Counted from the first letter of the stretch, positions 7,931-16,703 are shown. The stretch is DNA of 64,000 bases from Mesorhizobium sp. dw_380 (GCF_018588885.1 NZ_JAFFIW010000002.1:1-64000); one strand, 5' to 3'. Notes: generated by a model from the sequence alone, not told the origin. Numbers and translations are program-made.

Positions 7931-8470
7931 ATGGCCGACGACCACATCCGCTACGACATTCTGGCCCAGGAGGCGTTGCGCGGCGTCATGCGCAAGGTTC
8001 TGGCCGAAGTCGCGCGCACCGGCCTCCCCGGCAACCATCATTTCTTCATCACCTTCCTGACCGGCGCGCCGGGCGTGCGCGTGTCGTCGCGGCTGCGCGA
8101 GCGCTATCCCGAGCAGATGACCATCGTCATCCAGTTCCAGTATTGGGACCTGAAGGTGACCGACACCGGCTTCGAGGTCGGCCTGTCCTTCTCCGACGTG
8201 CCGGAGAAACTCGAGATCCCGTTCTCGGCCGTGCGCGGCTTCTATGATCCCTCGGTCAATTTCGAACTTGAGTTCGACGTCAAGACCGATGCTCAGCCCG
8301 ACGAGGAACCGGCAACGCCAACAGCCGAGCCGCTGACCATCGTCTCCGAGAAAAAGCCGAAGGCGGACAAGAAAGCCCCGGCCGCCGAGCCGGAGAAGAA
8401 GCCCGCCGCGACCGACGCCGGCGCCAAGGGCGCCGAAGTGGTCTCGCTCGACGCTTTCCGCAAGAAATAG
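7931..8470 (+). CDS. sspB: SspB-type ClpXP adaptor (alpha-proteobacterial class)
   Basis: The 179-residue protein has the SspB fold core, with LRGVMRKVLAEVARTGLPGNHHFFITFLTGAPGVRVS and YPEQMTIVIQFQYWDLKV, that binds the ssrA tag. A flexible Pro/Ala/Lys-rich linker (about 120-165) follows, and the C-terminal EVVSLDAFRKK is the conserved ClpX-docking tail. It delivers tmRNA-tagged proteins to ClpXP. The ssrA gene lies 2.4 kb upstream in this window. The following DUF4169 and RHH genes are closely spaced (16 and 10 bp), suggesting one operon. Confidence 0.93.
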   Translation: MADDHIRYDILAQEALRGVMRKVLAEVARTGLPGNHHFFITFLTGAPGVRVSSRLRERYPEQMTIVIQFQYWDLKVTDTGFEVGLSFSDVPEKLEIPFSAVRGFYDPSVNFELEFDVKTDAQPDEEPATPTAEPLTIVSEKKPKADKKAPAAEPEKKPAATDAGAKGAEVVSLDAFRKK

Positions 8471-8486
8471 GCCGGCGGTTCGCACC

Positions 8487-8684
8487 ATGGCCGACATCGT
8501 CAATCTCCGCCTGGCCCGCAAGCAGAAGGCACGGGCCGAGAAGGTGCGCATCGCTGAACAGAACCGGGCCCTGCACGGCCGCACCAATGCAGAGAAGCAA
8601 CGCGACCGCGTCACCGCCGACAAGGCCGAGACATTTGTCGCGGGGCACCGCCGCGAACCATCGGGCGCTGAAGACGACCAATGA
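8487..8684 (+). CDS. DUF4169 family small protein
   Basis: 65 residues, highly charged and predicted helical: MADIVNLRLARKQKARAEKVR followed by RALHGRTNAEKQRDRV. This matches my recollection of the uncharacterised DUF4169 family, which typically sits between sspB and a ribbon-helix-helix gene in alphaproteobacteria. It lies 16 bp after sspB and 10 bp before the RHH gene. The function is unknown. Confidence 0.85.
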   Translation: MADIVNLRLARKQKARAEKVRIAEQNRALHGRTNAEKQRDRVTADKAETFVAGHRREPSGAEDDQ

Positions 8685-8694
8685 GCGTGTCGGC

Positions 8695-8919
8695 GTGAAC
8701 GCGGTCGAAAAACGCTCGGTGACCATTCGCGGCCACCGCACCAGCTATTCCCTCGAAAAGCCCTTCTATGAGGATCTCGTCGCCATCGCGGCGGCCAGAA
8801 AGCTGACGCTCGCCGCTCTTGTCGCCGAAGTCGACGAGACGCGGCCTCGCGACACCAACCTGTCCTCGGCGCTAAGGCTTCATGTCCTGGAATGGGCGAA
8901 GCGCGAGACGAGCAGCTAA
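8695..8919 (+). CDS. Ribbon-helix-helix domain protein
   Basis: A GTG start at 8695 gives 74 residues beginning MNAVEKRSVTIRGHRTSYSLEKPFYEDLVAIAAARKLTLAALVAEVD. The beta-strand VTIRGHRTSYSLE and following helices fit the RHH_4 family, a presumed DNA-binding dimer. An upstream ATG at 8587 would read through the DUF4169 gene in another frame and is less likely. Its stop overlaps the stop of the convergent ClC gene by 2 bp. The target is unknown. Confidence 0.8.
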   Translation: MNAVEKRSVTIRGHRTSYSLEKPFYEDLVAIAAARKLTLAALVAEVDETRPRDTNLSSALRLHVLEWAKRETSS

Positions 8920-10718
8920 AGGCTCTCGACCGCGTCCGTCTTTTTCCCGCGCCTGGTGCCGAAGCCAAGCAAGGTCGAGCGATCGCGCTCCTCGGCCTGC
9001 TTCCTCGAGCGCACGCGCATCATATCCTTCCAGCCGACATAACCGACCAGTTGCTGGTTTTCGCGGGCAACGACAGGCAAATGCGACACATTGGCCATCA
9101 ACAGCTTGTCCGACAGGCCTTCCAGATACTCGTCGGGATAGGCGAGCGTCATCTTGCTTCCGGCAAGCAAGTCTCCGAGCGTCGTCGTCCTGTGCTTGCC
9201 GGTGCGTCTCCAGCGCAGGATCGCCGGCGGATCGATCAGGCCGAGCACCTGCCTGTTCTCATCGACTACCGGGAAGCTCGGATGCCGCGTCTCCGGCGCG
9301 GTCAGGAAGGCCGCCGCGCCATGCAGCGTCATCGTCGCCGGCACGCTCTCGACCTGCGACGTCATCACCTCGCGCACCCTGGTCAGCGCGAAGGGATCGA
9401 CGCGATATTCGCGAACCAGATGATGTCCCCTTCTGGCGATCTTCTCGGTCAGGATCGAGCGCTTCATCAGAAGCACGGTGACGGCGTGCGCCGCGGCACA
9501 AGCCGCGATCAGCGGCACCAGCACATGCGTGTTGCCGGTCAACTCGACGGCGAAGAAGGTCGCCGTCAGCGGCGCCCGCATCGTGCCGCCCATCGTGGCG
9601 GCCATCGCCAGCAGTGCCCAGAGGCCCGGATCTGCCGCCGGCAGGAAACCGGCGAGCACCGCCCCCATCGCGCCGCCCATGATCAGGAGCGGTGCCAGCA
9701 CGCCTCCCGATGTTCCCGAACCAAGCGCCACCGACCAGATGATGGCCTTGATCACCAGCAGGATCAGCGCCGCAGTAGCGAGCGTATGGCCGTTCAGCAT
9801 GTCTGAAATGTTGTCATAGCCGACACCGAGCGCCCGCGGCTCGATCAACCCGCCTATGCCGACCACCAGGCCGCCAAGCATCGGCCACCACATCCAGTGG
9901 ATGGGCAGCTTCTGGAAGCCGTCCTCGCAGGCATAGACCATCTGCGTCAAAAGCCCCGACAGCAGGCCGGCGCAGATGCCGACCAGCACCCAGCCGCCAA
10001 GCCCGGCGAACGACACGGCCATGCCGCCCTGGAACGGGAAGATCGGCCCGGGCAGATGCAGCAGGGTGCGCTCGACCTCGGCGATAACAGCCGCGACTGC
10101 CACCGGAATGAAGCTGCGCGGCGTCCATTCGAAGAGCAGCAGTTCGACCGCCAGCATGATGGCGGCGATCGGCGTGCCGAAGACGGTGGTCATGCCGGCC
10201 GCGGCCCCTGCCACCAGCAGCGTCTTGCGTTCGTTGTCGCTGACCGGCAGCATCTGCGCGATCAGCGAACCGATCGCGCCGCCGGTCATGATGATCGGAC
10301 CTTCGGCGCCGAAGGGACCGCCGGAGCCGATCGAGATCGCCGAAGACAGCGGCTTCAGGATCGCCACCTTGGCGTCGAGCTTCGAGCGCCCGAGCAGGAT
10401 CGCCTCGATGGCCTCGGGAATGCCATGACCGCGGATCTTCTCGCTGCCGTATCGAGCCATCAGACCGATGATCAGCGCGCCGATCACCGGAACGACGACA
10501 GCGGCAAGCCCAAGCGACGTGTCCTGCAGCTTCAGCTCGGCGAGCGAGAACTGGCCGAAATAGGCAATGTTGGTGGCAAGCCGGATCAGCTTCAACAGCG
10601 CGATGCCGGCAAACAGACCCGCCGTGGCGACCACGACGGCTATGGCGGCAACCAGCAGCACTCTGGCGTCGGTTGTAAAATCCCTGAGATGATCGGGATT
10701 GGGTTGATGGGTCTTCAT
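8916..10718 (-). CDS. ClC-type chloride channel/antiporter with CBS domains
   Basis: 600 residues from MKTHQPNPDHLRDF. About the first 440 residues are a ClC membrane domain with the anion-path motifs GHGIPE (usual GSGIP), GAEGP (usual GREGP, containing the gating glutamate) and SGGVLAP (usual GxFxP region). The C-terminal 130 residues hold two CBS domains, for example REVMTSQVESVPATMTLHGAAAFL and LLMANVSHLPVVARENQQLVGYV, which may bind nucleotides. It is divergent from a MarR regulator across an inverted repeat. Whether it is a channel or H+/Cl- exchanger cannot be told here. Confidence 0.92.
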   Translation of the reverse strand: MKTHQPNPDHLRDFTTDARVLLVAAIAVVVATAGLFAGIALLKLIRLATNIAYFGQFSLAELKLQDTSLGLAAVVVPVIGALIIGLMARYGSEKIRGHGIPEAIEAILLGRSKLDAKVAILKPLSSAISIGSGGPFGAEGPIIMTGGAIGSLIAQMLPVSDNERKTLLVAGAAAGMTTVFGTPIAAIMLAVELLLFEWTPRSFIPVAVAAVIAEVERTLLHLPGPIFPFQGGMAVSFAGLGGWVLVGICAGLLSGLLTQMVYACEDGFQKLPIHWMWWPMLGGLVVGIGGLIEPRALGVGYDNISDMLNGHTLATAALILLVIKAIIWSVALGSGTSGGVLAPLLIMGGAMGAVLAGFLPAADPGLWALLAMAATMGGTMRAPLTATFFAVELTGNTHVLVPLIAACAAAHAVTVLLMKRSILTEKIARRGHHLVREYRVDPFALTRVREVMTSQVESVPATMTLHGAAAFLTAPETRHPSFPVVDENRQVLGLIDPPAILRWRRTGKHRTTTLGDLLAGSKMTLAYPDEYLEGLSDKLLMANVSHLPVVARENQQLVGYVGWKDMMRVRSRKQAEERDRSTLLGFGTRRGKKTDAVESL

Positions 10719-10800
10719 GATGTTTTGCTTCCTGGCACCGGGCCGAATCTCGGACGTGCGGCACGGTCGAAAGGGCCAGCCGGATTGTCGGCTGGCTATG

Positions 10801-10815
10801 TATCGTAACACGATA
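10801..10815. promoter_or_regulatory. MarR-type operator candidate
   Basis: TATCGT and ACGATA form a perfect inverted repeat around a 3-bp centre, between the divergent ClC (start 10718) and marR (start 10875). The size and position fit a MarR-family dimer site controlling both genes. Confidence 0.65.
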
Positions 10816-10874
10816 TATCTGTTCAAGCCGAATTTGCTCGAAATCCATTTGAGCTTTCGCCCGAAAACGAACAC

Positions 10875-11306
10875 ATGTCAGACATGACGCAACCCAGGAA
10901 GCCTCGCCCCGCCATCAAACCGGCCGACTACCAGCGGCTGTCGGAGTTTCGCTACCTGATCCGCCGCTTCCTCGAATTCAGCCAGATCCAGGCGGAAGAC
11001 GCCGGGCTGACGCCGCGCCAACACCAGGCGCTGCTCGCGATCAAGGGGTTTCCAGGCGCCGGACCGGTAACGATCGGCGACCTGGCGGAACGCCTGCGCA
11101 TCCGCCATCACAGCGCAGTCGAACTCGTCAACCGCCTCGGCGAGGCGGGGCTGGTCGTACGGGACCAGGACAAGGACGACCATCGCCGTGTGCTGCTGCG
11201 GCTGACCGAGCGCGCCGACGATTCGCTAGCCGAGCTGTCGGCGGCGCATCTCGACGAACTCTCCCGCATCGAGCCCATGCTGCGGCGCCTGCTCGACCGC
11301 GAGTGA
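10875..11306 (+). CDS. MarR family transcriptional regulator
   Basis: 143 residues with a winged-helix core: LTPRQHQALLAIKGFPGAGPVTIGDLAERLRIRHHSAVELVNRLGEAGLV, then the wing RDQDKDDHRRVLLRLTERA. It is divergent from the ClC gene, which it may regulate through the palindrome at 10801. Two close ATGs (10875 and 10884) exist; the first is used here. The ligand is unknown. Confidence 0.92.
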   Translation: MSDMTQPRKPRPAIKPADYQRLSEFRYLIRRFLEFSQIQAEDAGLTPRQHQALLAIKGFPGAGPVTIGDLAERLRIRHHSAVELVNRLGEAGLVVRDQDKDDHRRVLLRLTERADDSLAELSAAHLDELSRIEPMLRRLLDRE

Positions 11307-11420
11307 CACCTCGGCATCTTGCGCGTGGTGACATATTTTCACGGCGCCCGCATCCTTTGCTCTCTTCGCAACGTCTAGCCGATGAGAGCTTCAAGGGGCG
11401 CAGGCAGAGGAAGGCCAGAG

Positions 11421-11726
11421 ATGAAACGCCATCTGATACGCTACAAGACGAAACCGGAACGGGCCGATGAGAACGAGCGGTTGGTCAAGGCCGTTTTCCA
11501 GGAGCTGCGCGACAAATCGCCGGACGGCGTTCGCTACATGACATTGCGATCCGGCGATGGGACATTCGTCCATTTGGTCGAGACGGAAACCGATGCGCAT
11601 TCCGACATCATCACCGGACTGGCCGCATTCGAGGCATTTCAAAGCGGCATCAGGGATCGTTGCAGCGAACGTCCGCAGCGCGACGAGATGACAGTTGTGG
11701 GCAGCTACCGGATGCTGGATGAGTAG
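11421..11726 (+). CDS. Small protein, possible dimeric alpha/beta-barrel (ABM-like)
   Basis: 101 residues from MKRHLIRYKTKPERADENERLVKAVFQELRDKSPDGVRYMTLRSGDGTFVHLVETE. The pattern of a strand with a conserved R-Y-K, a helix ENERLVKAVFQEL, then FVHLVE resembles antibiotic biosynthesis monooxygenase-like or EthD-like folds, but this is a fold-level guess. The start has AGAGGAAGGCCAG upstream. It lies 21 bp before the ECF sigma factor gene and is almost certainly cotranscribed with it, so it may be linked to the signal or response of that sigma factor. Confidence 0.75.
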   Translation: MKRHLIRYKTKPERADENERLVKAVFQELRDKSPDGVRYMTLRSGDGTFVHLVETETDAHSDIITGLAAFEAFQSGIRDRCSERPQRDEMTVVGSYRMLDE

Positions 11727-11747
11727 CCGAGGACATCGCAGAGGCTC

Positions 11748-12635
11748 ATGAACATTCCCATTCCCGGCGAGCATCACGAGCTTTTCGAACGCCTGTTTGG
11801 GGAATTGCGCCCCAAGCTGCACCGTTACTGCGCCCGTATGACAGGCTCGGTCATCGACGGCGAGGATGTGCTGCAGGAGGCGCTGGCCAAGGCGGTCGGA
11901 GCTTTGCCAGATGCCGGACCGATCGCCAACCCGGAAGGCTGGCTGTTTCGCATCGCCCACAATACGGCGCTCGATTTCCTGCGCCGCCGCGCCCGTGAAA
12001 AGGTCTATTCCGATGAGGATCCGGACATGATCGTCGACCTGGTGAACCCCACCATCGATCGTCAGGCCGCGGCTGCCGGGCTGCACACCTTCATGCGCCT
12101 TCCCGTCGCGCAGCGCAGCAGCGTCATCATGATGGACGTCCTGGGCTACTCCCTGCAGGAGATCAGCGCCACGCTCGAAACCAGCATCCCGGCCATCAAG
12201 GCGGCGCTGCATCGCGGCCGCGGTCGGCTGCGCGAGCTTGCGGACGAACCGGACGACCGCCCTGTTCCGAGACTGAGCGCCGGAGAGCGTCTGCTGCTCA
12301 ATGCTTACATCGATCGCTTCAACGCCCGCGATTTCGACGCGGTGCGTGACATGCTGGCCGAAGAGGTACGGTTGGAACTGGTGGCCAGGACAAGACTCAA
12401 CGGCCGCAAGGAAGTGGGCACCTATTTCGGCAACTATTCCCGCGTGCAGGATTGGCGCCTCGTGCCCGGCTTTGTCGAAGACAGGCCGGCAATCCTCGTC
12501 CGTGATCCCAACGACCCGACGGCGCGCCCGACCTATTTCATCCTGTTGTCCTGGCAGGACGGCAGGCTTGCCGCCATCCGTGATTTTCGCCACGCCCGCT
12601 ACGCCGCCGACAGCGCCGAACTATTGGTTCTTTGA
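11748..12635 (+). CDS. ECF-type sigma factor with C-terminal SnoaL-like domain
   Basis: 295 residues. Region 2 is RLFGELRPKLHRYCARMTGSVIDGEDVLQEALAKAV with WLFRIAHNTALDFLRRR; region 4 is LPVAQRSSVIMMDVLGYSLQEISATLETSIPAIKAALHRGRGRLRE. After about residue 180 comes an extra domain of about 110 residues (LNAYIDRFNARDFDAVRDMLAEEVRLELV..YFGNYSRVQDW) resembling SnoaL/NTF2 folds, as in ECF41 and SigJ-like sigmas where this domain modulates activity in place of an anti-sigma factor. No anti-sigma gene is next to it. The upstream 101-residue gene is its operon partner. Confidence 0.9.
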   Translation: MNIPIPGEHHELFERLFGELRPKLHRYCARMTGSVIDGEDVLQEALAKAVGALPDAGPIANPEGWLFRIAHNTALDFLRRRAREKVYSDEDPDMIVDLVNPTIDRQAAAAGLHTFMRLPVAQRSSVIMMDVLGYSLQEISATLETSIPAIKAALHRGRGRLRELADEPDDRPVPRLSAGERLLLNAYIDRFNARDFDAVRDMLAEEVRLELVARTRLNGRKEVGTYFGNYSRVQDWRLVPGFVEDRPAILVRDPNDPTARPTYFILLSWQDGRLAAIRDFRHARYAADSAELLVL

Positions 12636-12655
12636 GACGATTCCGGACGGGAAGA

Positions 12656-12733
12656 CCTACTGCCCTACTGCCCTACTGCCCTACTGCCCTACTGCCCTAC
12701 TGCCCTACTGCCCTGCTGCCCTACTGCCCTACT
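12656..12733. repeat. Octanucleotide array (CCTACTGC)n at the asmA stop
   Basis: Seven perfect CCTACTGC units, one variant CCTGCTGC, one more perfect unit and a terminal CCTACT. The asmA stop codon (12729-12731) is the last repeat's TAG when read on the minus strand. The sigma factor stop is only 20 bp from the other end, so the array fills the gap between two convergent genes. Confidence 0.95.
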
Positions 12734-15700
12734 CCAACGATTTCAACAGATTGTCGATCGTGAACGGATTGGCCTTTGGCTTGGCCGGCGGATTGTCGTT
12801 GGCCGGCGGCGGTGGCGCCGGATCTGGCTTCGGCGCCTGTTCGGCGGCTTTGCGTTCGGCCTCGAGCCTTGCCTTTTCCTGCGAGGCGATGCGCGTCGCC
12901 TCTTCCGCCTTCTGGCGCTCCTGCTCCGCCTGGGTCTTGGCCGCCTTGTCCGCTGCCTGCTGCTCTGCCGCGGCCTTCGCATCGGCATCCGCCTTTGCCT
13001 TGGCTTCGGCATCGGCCTTGGCTTTCGCTTCCGCGTCGGCCTTCGCCTTGGCATCCGCTTCAGCCTGGGCCTGGGCGTCAGCCTCCGCTTTCGCCTTGGC
13101 GTCCGCCTCCGCTTTCAGCCGCGCGGCCTCCTCCTGCTGACGAAGTTCCTCGGCGGCCTTGTCGCGCGCGTCCTGAAGTGCCGCGTAATAGCGCACCTCA
13201 CGCCGCAGCCGTTGCTTCTCCAGCAGGGCCGCCTGCATCGCCTCGACGCGCTGCTGCTCCTTTTCCAGCGCCCGCTGGGTCAGGAACTGCGCCAGCGGCT
13301 CGCTGTCGAATTGCCGTTTCACGGCGCCGAACGGGCCCTCGGCGGTGAAATTCATGACGGGCTCGGAGCCGACCAGCGCCTCGTCGCCGGGCCGGTAGGT
13401 GATCGCTCCCTCGGCGGAAACCGTGCTGGCGCTGAGATCGGCCGTGATGTCGGCGGACAAGGTCGCCGCCGGGTTTTCAAGGCTGATCGGCGGCGCCCGC
13501 AGCGTACCGCCGGCAATCGTGAAAGCGACGTCGGCATTCCCGGCGGCAAAGCTGCCATCGGCGGCGATATCAGGCGCAAAGGCGGCGGTCTTGGCCGCGT
13601 CGATATCGCGCCCGATCGCATCCGCCTTGGCCAGCAACGCGCTGAACGCATCGGGATTGACACCGGCGACCTGCAAGCCCTCCAACGCCGCCGTACCGGA
13701 GCCGGACAGAGCGGCGACCATCGCATCGACCGACTTGCCGCTCGTCGACAGCGCCATCGAGACATCGCTGACGCCGCTGATGCCGGCGTCCGGCAGCACA
13801 TTTGTCAGATCCGCGCCCGCCAGCTTCATCTGGCCGGTGAAAAGCCCGGTGCCGTCATTGTTCTTCAGCTCGAACAGCCCGGTCAGCGCCCCGCCGAGGA
13901 ATTTGGCCTTGAGGTCCGAAACGCGGATGCCTTCCTGGTCGAGTTTCAGCGACAAGCCCGCGTCGTAGGCGGTGGCGAACGGTCCTGCTGCCAGCGCCGA
14001 CGTCCTCAGGTCGAGATCGGCGGTGAACGGGAGGCTGGATTTCTGGCTGAAGGGCGCTGCCGGCCAGACGCCGCCCCTGTCGGTCGCGTTCTTGTCGCTC
14101 CCACTCTTGTCGGCCCCAGCAAGGAAAGCCGAATCGCCGAACAGCGCCACCGCCATCGGATCGAGGTCGAGCTCATCGAGCGCCAGCGCGCCGGCCAGAT
14201 GCGGCACGCCGTCCTTGACATCGACATTGACGTCGCCGGACACCGCCGCCTCGTTGATGGCGCCGTTGACATTGTCGAGCACCAGCAGGCCGTTGCCATA
14301 GTCCCCTTGTGCCGAGAGCGACGTCGACATGCCCGCCCCCATGCCCGGCAAACCGATACCAGTCGTCATCAGCCAGGGTTCGATGTCGGCGGCATCGAGG
14401 TTGATCTTGCCCTTGGCGGTGGGCCCCTGTGGCGTATCGGCGATCGTCCCTTCGAAGCCGGCCTTGAAGTCGTTGCCGGCGAGGCTGAAATTCGTCGCCA
14501 GGCCACCGCCGAACGTGCCCTTGGCCTGAATGTCCGTGCTTGCCTCACCCAGCATGCCGAGCGGCAGCGCCGGCAGGCCGTAAAGCGCCAAGAGAGCGGT
14601 GGCGTCGGGATTCTTGGCGTTGAAGGTCAGTGTCACCGGCGCTTCAAGCAGCTTGTCCGGCGCTCCCCTTCCCGACAGCGAAGCGGAAAAGGCGGAGCCG
14701 CCGGCCTTGCCCTGTCCGCTCACCGCCAGGCCCGTTGTGCCATCGCCATTGTCGGCGGCACTCGCCACGAGGTCGACGCGGGCATCCTGGAACAGGTCGG
14801 GATAGGCGGCCGCACGGCTCGCGAGCCCTTTCAGAATAGCGCTGTAGGGGTAATGCTGCGCGGCAACGTCGATCAGCGGCTTCAGATCGACGGCGACAAC
14901 CGATGCGTCCAGCTTGCCGGTCGGGCTCGCCGGAAAATCCTTGATCCGGCCCGTGGCGCTGATCGAGGCGCCGGCCAGCCCACCCACCGACAGCCGGTCG
15001 ATTTCGAGCAAGCCCTCACGCAACCTCAGCGCCGTGTCGACTGTGTCGGCGGTCAAGCCGCCGGCGCTGACCGGCCCGGCCTTGATCTGGAAATCGAGAT
15101 CGCGGTCGGCGAAGCGGTTGGTGCCCTTGTCGCTGACGAAGATCGAGGCGAAGGCCGCCAGCCCGTCGACATCGAGTTCGCCGCCCTCGAGCCGCATCAG
15201 CACCGAGGGCCTGGCGTCGTCGGGCTGGCTGGAATCGATGCGTCCGGAAAACTTCGCCTTGCCGAGGATCAGTTCGAGGTCGCTAAAGGCCTGGCGTTTT
15301 TCCGAGAGATCGACCTTGGCCTTGAAGCCGGCGGCCGGCAGACGGCGGATCGCCTCGTCGACATCCTTCGACAGCCAGGCGGCAAAGCCGGAAGGCTGTG
15401 CCACGGCCAGCAGCAGCGAACCGCTGAAGCCGAAATGGTCCTCGAGGCTCAGCATGCCATTGGCTTCCAGCGTGGTGCGGCCGGGCAAGGTCGCGGCAAG
15501 CGATTTCACCGACCAGCCACCCTGAACCGGTTCTGCGGAAAGATGAACGTCACGGACCGTCGTATCGCCGGCCACCACTGCCGGCAGCTTGACCTCGACG
15601 GTGCCGGGGATGGTCGGCTTCGGCAGCCCTATCAGAGCCTGCTCGAGCCCGGCGATGCGCTGATCCAGTGTCAGGCCGGCGCCGGCCTGCGCGCCCACCG

Positions 15701-16703
15701 CCTCGTCGAACTGCACCTGCGCGCCATTGGCCTCGATGGCGAAACTCGGCTTCTGGCCGAGATCGACCGAAGCCTTGCCGTCGGCGGTGTAGGGATTATC
15801 CAGCGGGCCGGTCTCGAAACGGAATTCGTCGACGCCGAGCTTCTGGTGGTCGAGCGAAAACTTTCCGTTCAGCCGGAAGCCGGGATCCGGCTTGCCGGCG
15901 CTGACCTTCACCGTCTCGCCATCGTTGCCGCGCAGCTCGGCACTGTCCTTGTCGGCGCCATTCTTGTCGGCGGCAGCAATCTTGAACTGGCCGGAATAGA
16001 CGGCCGCACCGTTGACGATGCCGGCGTTGCCGTCGGTCTCGATGGCAAGCGGGTAGGCATAGGGATCGGCCTTCAGCCGAAGCCGCATCTGCCCGGAGGG
16101 TTCGGCCTTGCCGGTCGTTGCCGCGACCGTGGTGCGCAAACCGTCCAGCCGCAACGTGCCGTCCATGCGCCACGGGCCGGCCAGCGACTTGGCCGAGATG
16201 GTGGAGTTGATCTCGGACATGAGATGGCTGCGGCCACCCGCGGCATGGCGCAGTTCGACCTGCCCTTCCGTCACCGTCAGCTTCTCGATCGAGATCTGGC
16301 CGGGGTTGAAGGGCGACGACGGGCGCATGGCCCAGTCGACGGTTCCATCCCTGGCAATGTCGATTGTCGCTTTCGGCCGCACCAGCCGCATGTCGAAGAT
16401 CAGCACCTCGCCGCGCAGGAAGGGCGCCAGTTCGGCATCCATCGAGAACGTCTCGACGGTCATGGACGGCTGGCCGTTTGGACCGCCGGCTACGGCGACG
16501 TTGGAGAAGGTCACCGAGGGGAACGGCAACAGCCTTGCCGTGGCCTCGCCCTGCACGGTCACCTTGCGGCCGAGGATGGCGCTTGCCTCGCGCTCGAAAT
16601 CGGCGCGGTAACCGGTCCAGTCGACAAAATAAGGCACCACCAGCGCCGCGCACAGCACCAGCACGAACAAGCCACCAAAGATCACGAACAGGCGTGCGAG
16701 CAT
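12729..16703 (-). CDS. AsmA family protein with long Ala/Lys/Glu coiled-coil tail
   Basis: 1324 residues. One N-terminal membrane helix (FVIFGGLFVLVLCAALVVPYF) anchors a large periplasmic beta-rich region: an AsmA N-domain begins YFVDWTGYRADFEREASAILGRKVTVQGEA, and the AsmA-like C-terminal part (ASTVSAEGAITYRPGDEAL region) lies near residues 990-1120. The last 160 residues are a highly charged coiled coil of A-E-A-D-A-K-A-K type repeats, ending in a Pro-rich segment. AsmA/YhdP-type proteins are implicated in lipid transport between membranes or outer-membrane homeostasis. It is divergent from the DyP gene. The tail coding sequence is low-complexity and could vary in length. Confidence 0.9.
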   Translation of the reverse strand: MLARLFVIFGGLFVLVLCAALVVPYFVDWTGYRADFEREASAILGRKVTVQGEATARLLPFPSVTFSNVAVAGGPNGQPSMTVETFSMDAELAPFLRGEVLIFDMRLVRPKATIDIARDGTVDWAMRPSSPFNPGQISIEKLTVTEGQVELRHAAGGRSHLMSEINSTISAKSLAGPWRMDGTLRLDGLRTTVAATTGKAEPSGQMRLRLKADPYAYPLAIETDGNAGIVNGAAVYSGQFKIAAADKNGADKDSAELRGNDGETVKVSAGKPDPGFRLNGKFSLDHQKLGVDEFRFETGPLDNPYTADGKASVDLGQKPSFAIEANGAQVQFDEAVGAQAGAGLTLDQRIAGLEQALIGLPKPTIPGTVEVKLPAVVAGDTTVRDVHLSAEPVQGGWSVKSLAATLPGRTTLEANGMLSLEDHFGFSGSLLLAVAQPSGFAAWLSKDVDEAIRRLPAAGFKAKVDLSEKRQAFSDLELILGKAKFSGRIDSSQPDDARPSVLMRLEGGELDVDGLAAFASIFVSDKGTNRFADRDLDFQIKAGPVSAGGLTADTVDTALRLREGLLEIDRLSVGGLAGASISATGRIKDFPASPTGKLDASVVAVDLKPLIDVAAQHYPYSAILKGLASRAAAYPDLFQDARVDLVASAADNGDGTTGLAVSGQGKAGGSAFSASLSGRGAPDKLLEAPVTLTFNAKNPDATALLALYGLPALPLGMLGEASTDIQAKGTFGGGLATNFSLAGNDFKAGFEGTIADTPQGPTAKGKINLDAADIEPWLMTTGIGLPGMGAGMSTSLSAQGDYGNGLLVLDNVNGAINEAAVSGDVNVDVKDGVPHLAGALALDELDLDPMAVALFGDSAFLAGADKSGSDKNATDRGGVWPAAPFSQKSSLPFTADLDLRTSALAAGPFATAYDAGLSLKLDQEGIRVSDLKAKFLGGALTGLFELKNNDGTGLFTGQMKLAGADLTNVLPDAGISGVSDVSMALSTSGKSVDAMVAALSGSGTAALEGLQVAGVNPDAFSALLAKADAIGRDIDAAKTAAFAPDIAADGSFAAGNADVAFTIAGGTLRAPPISLENPAATLSADITADLSASTVSAEGAITYRPGDEALVGSEPVMNFTAEGPFGAVKRQFDSEPLAQFLTQRALEKEQQRVEAMQAALLEKQRLRREVRYYAALQDARDKAAEELRQQEEAARLKAEADAKAKAEADAQAQAEADAKAKADAEAKAKADAEAKAKADADAKAAAEQQAADKAAKTQAEQERQKAEEATRIASQEKARLEAERKAAEQAPKPDPAPPPPANDNPPAKPKANPFTIDNLLKSLE

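Noticed and set aside
12656..12733. Possible CRISPR array
   Set aside because: The 8-bp units are directly adjacent with no spacers, and no cas genes are present.
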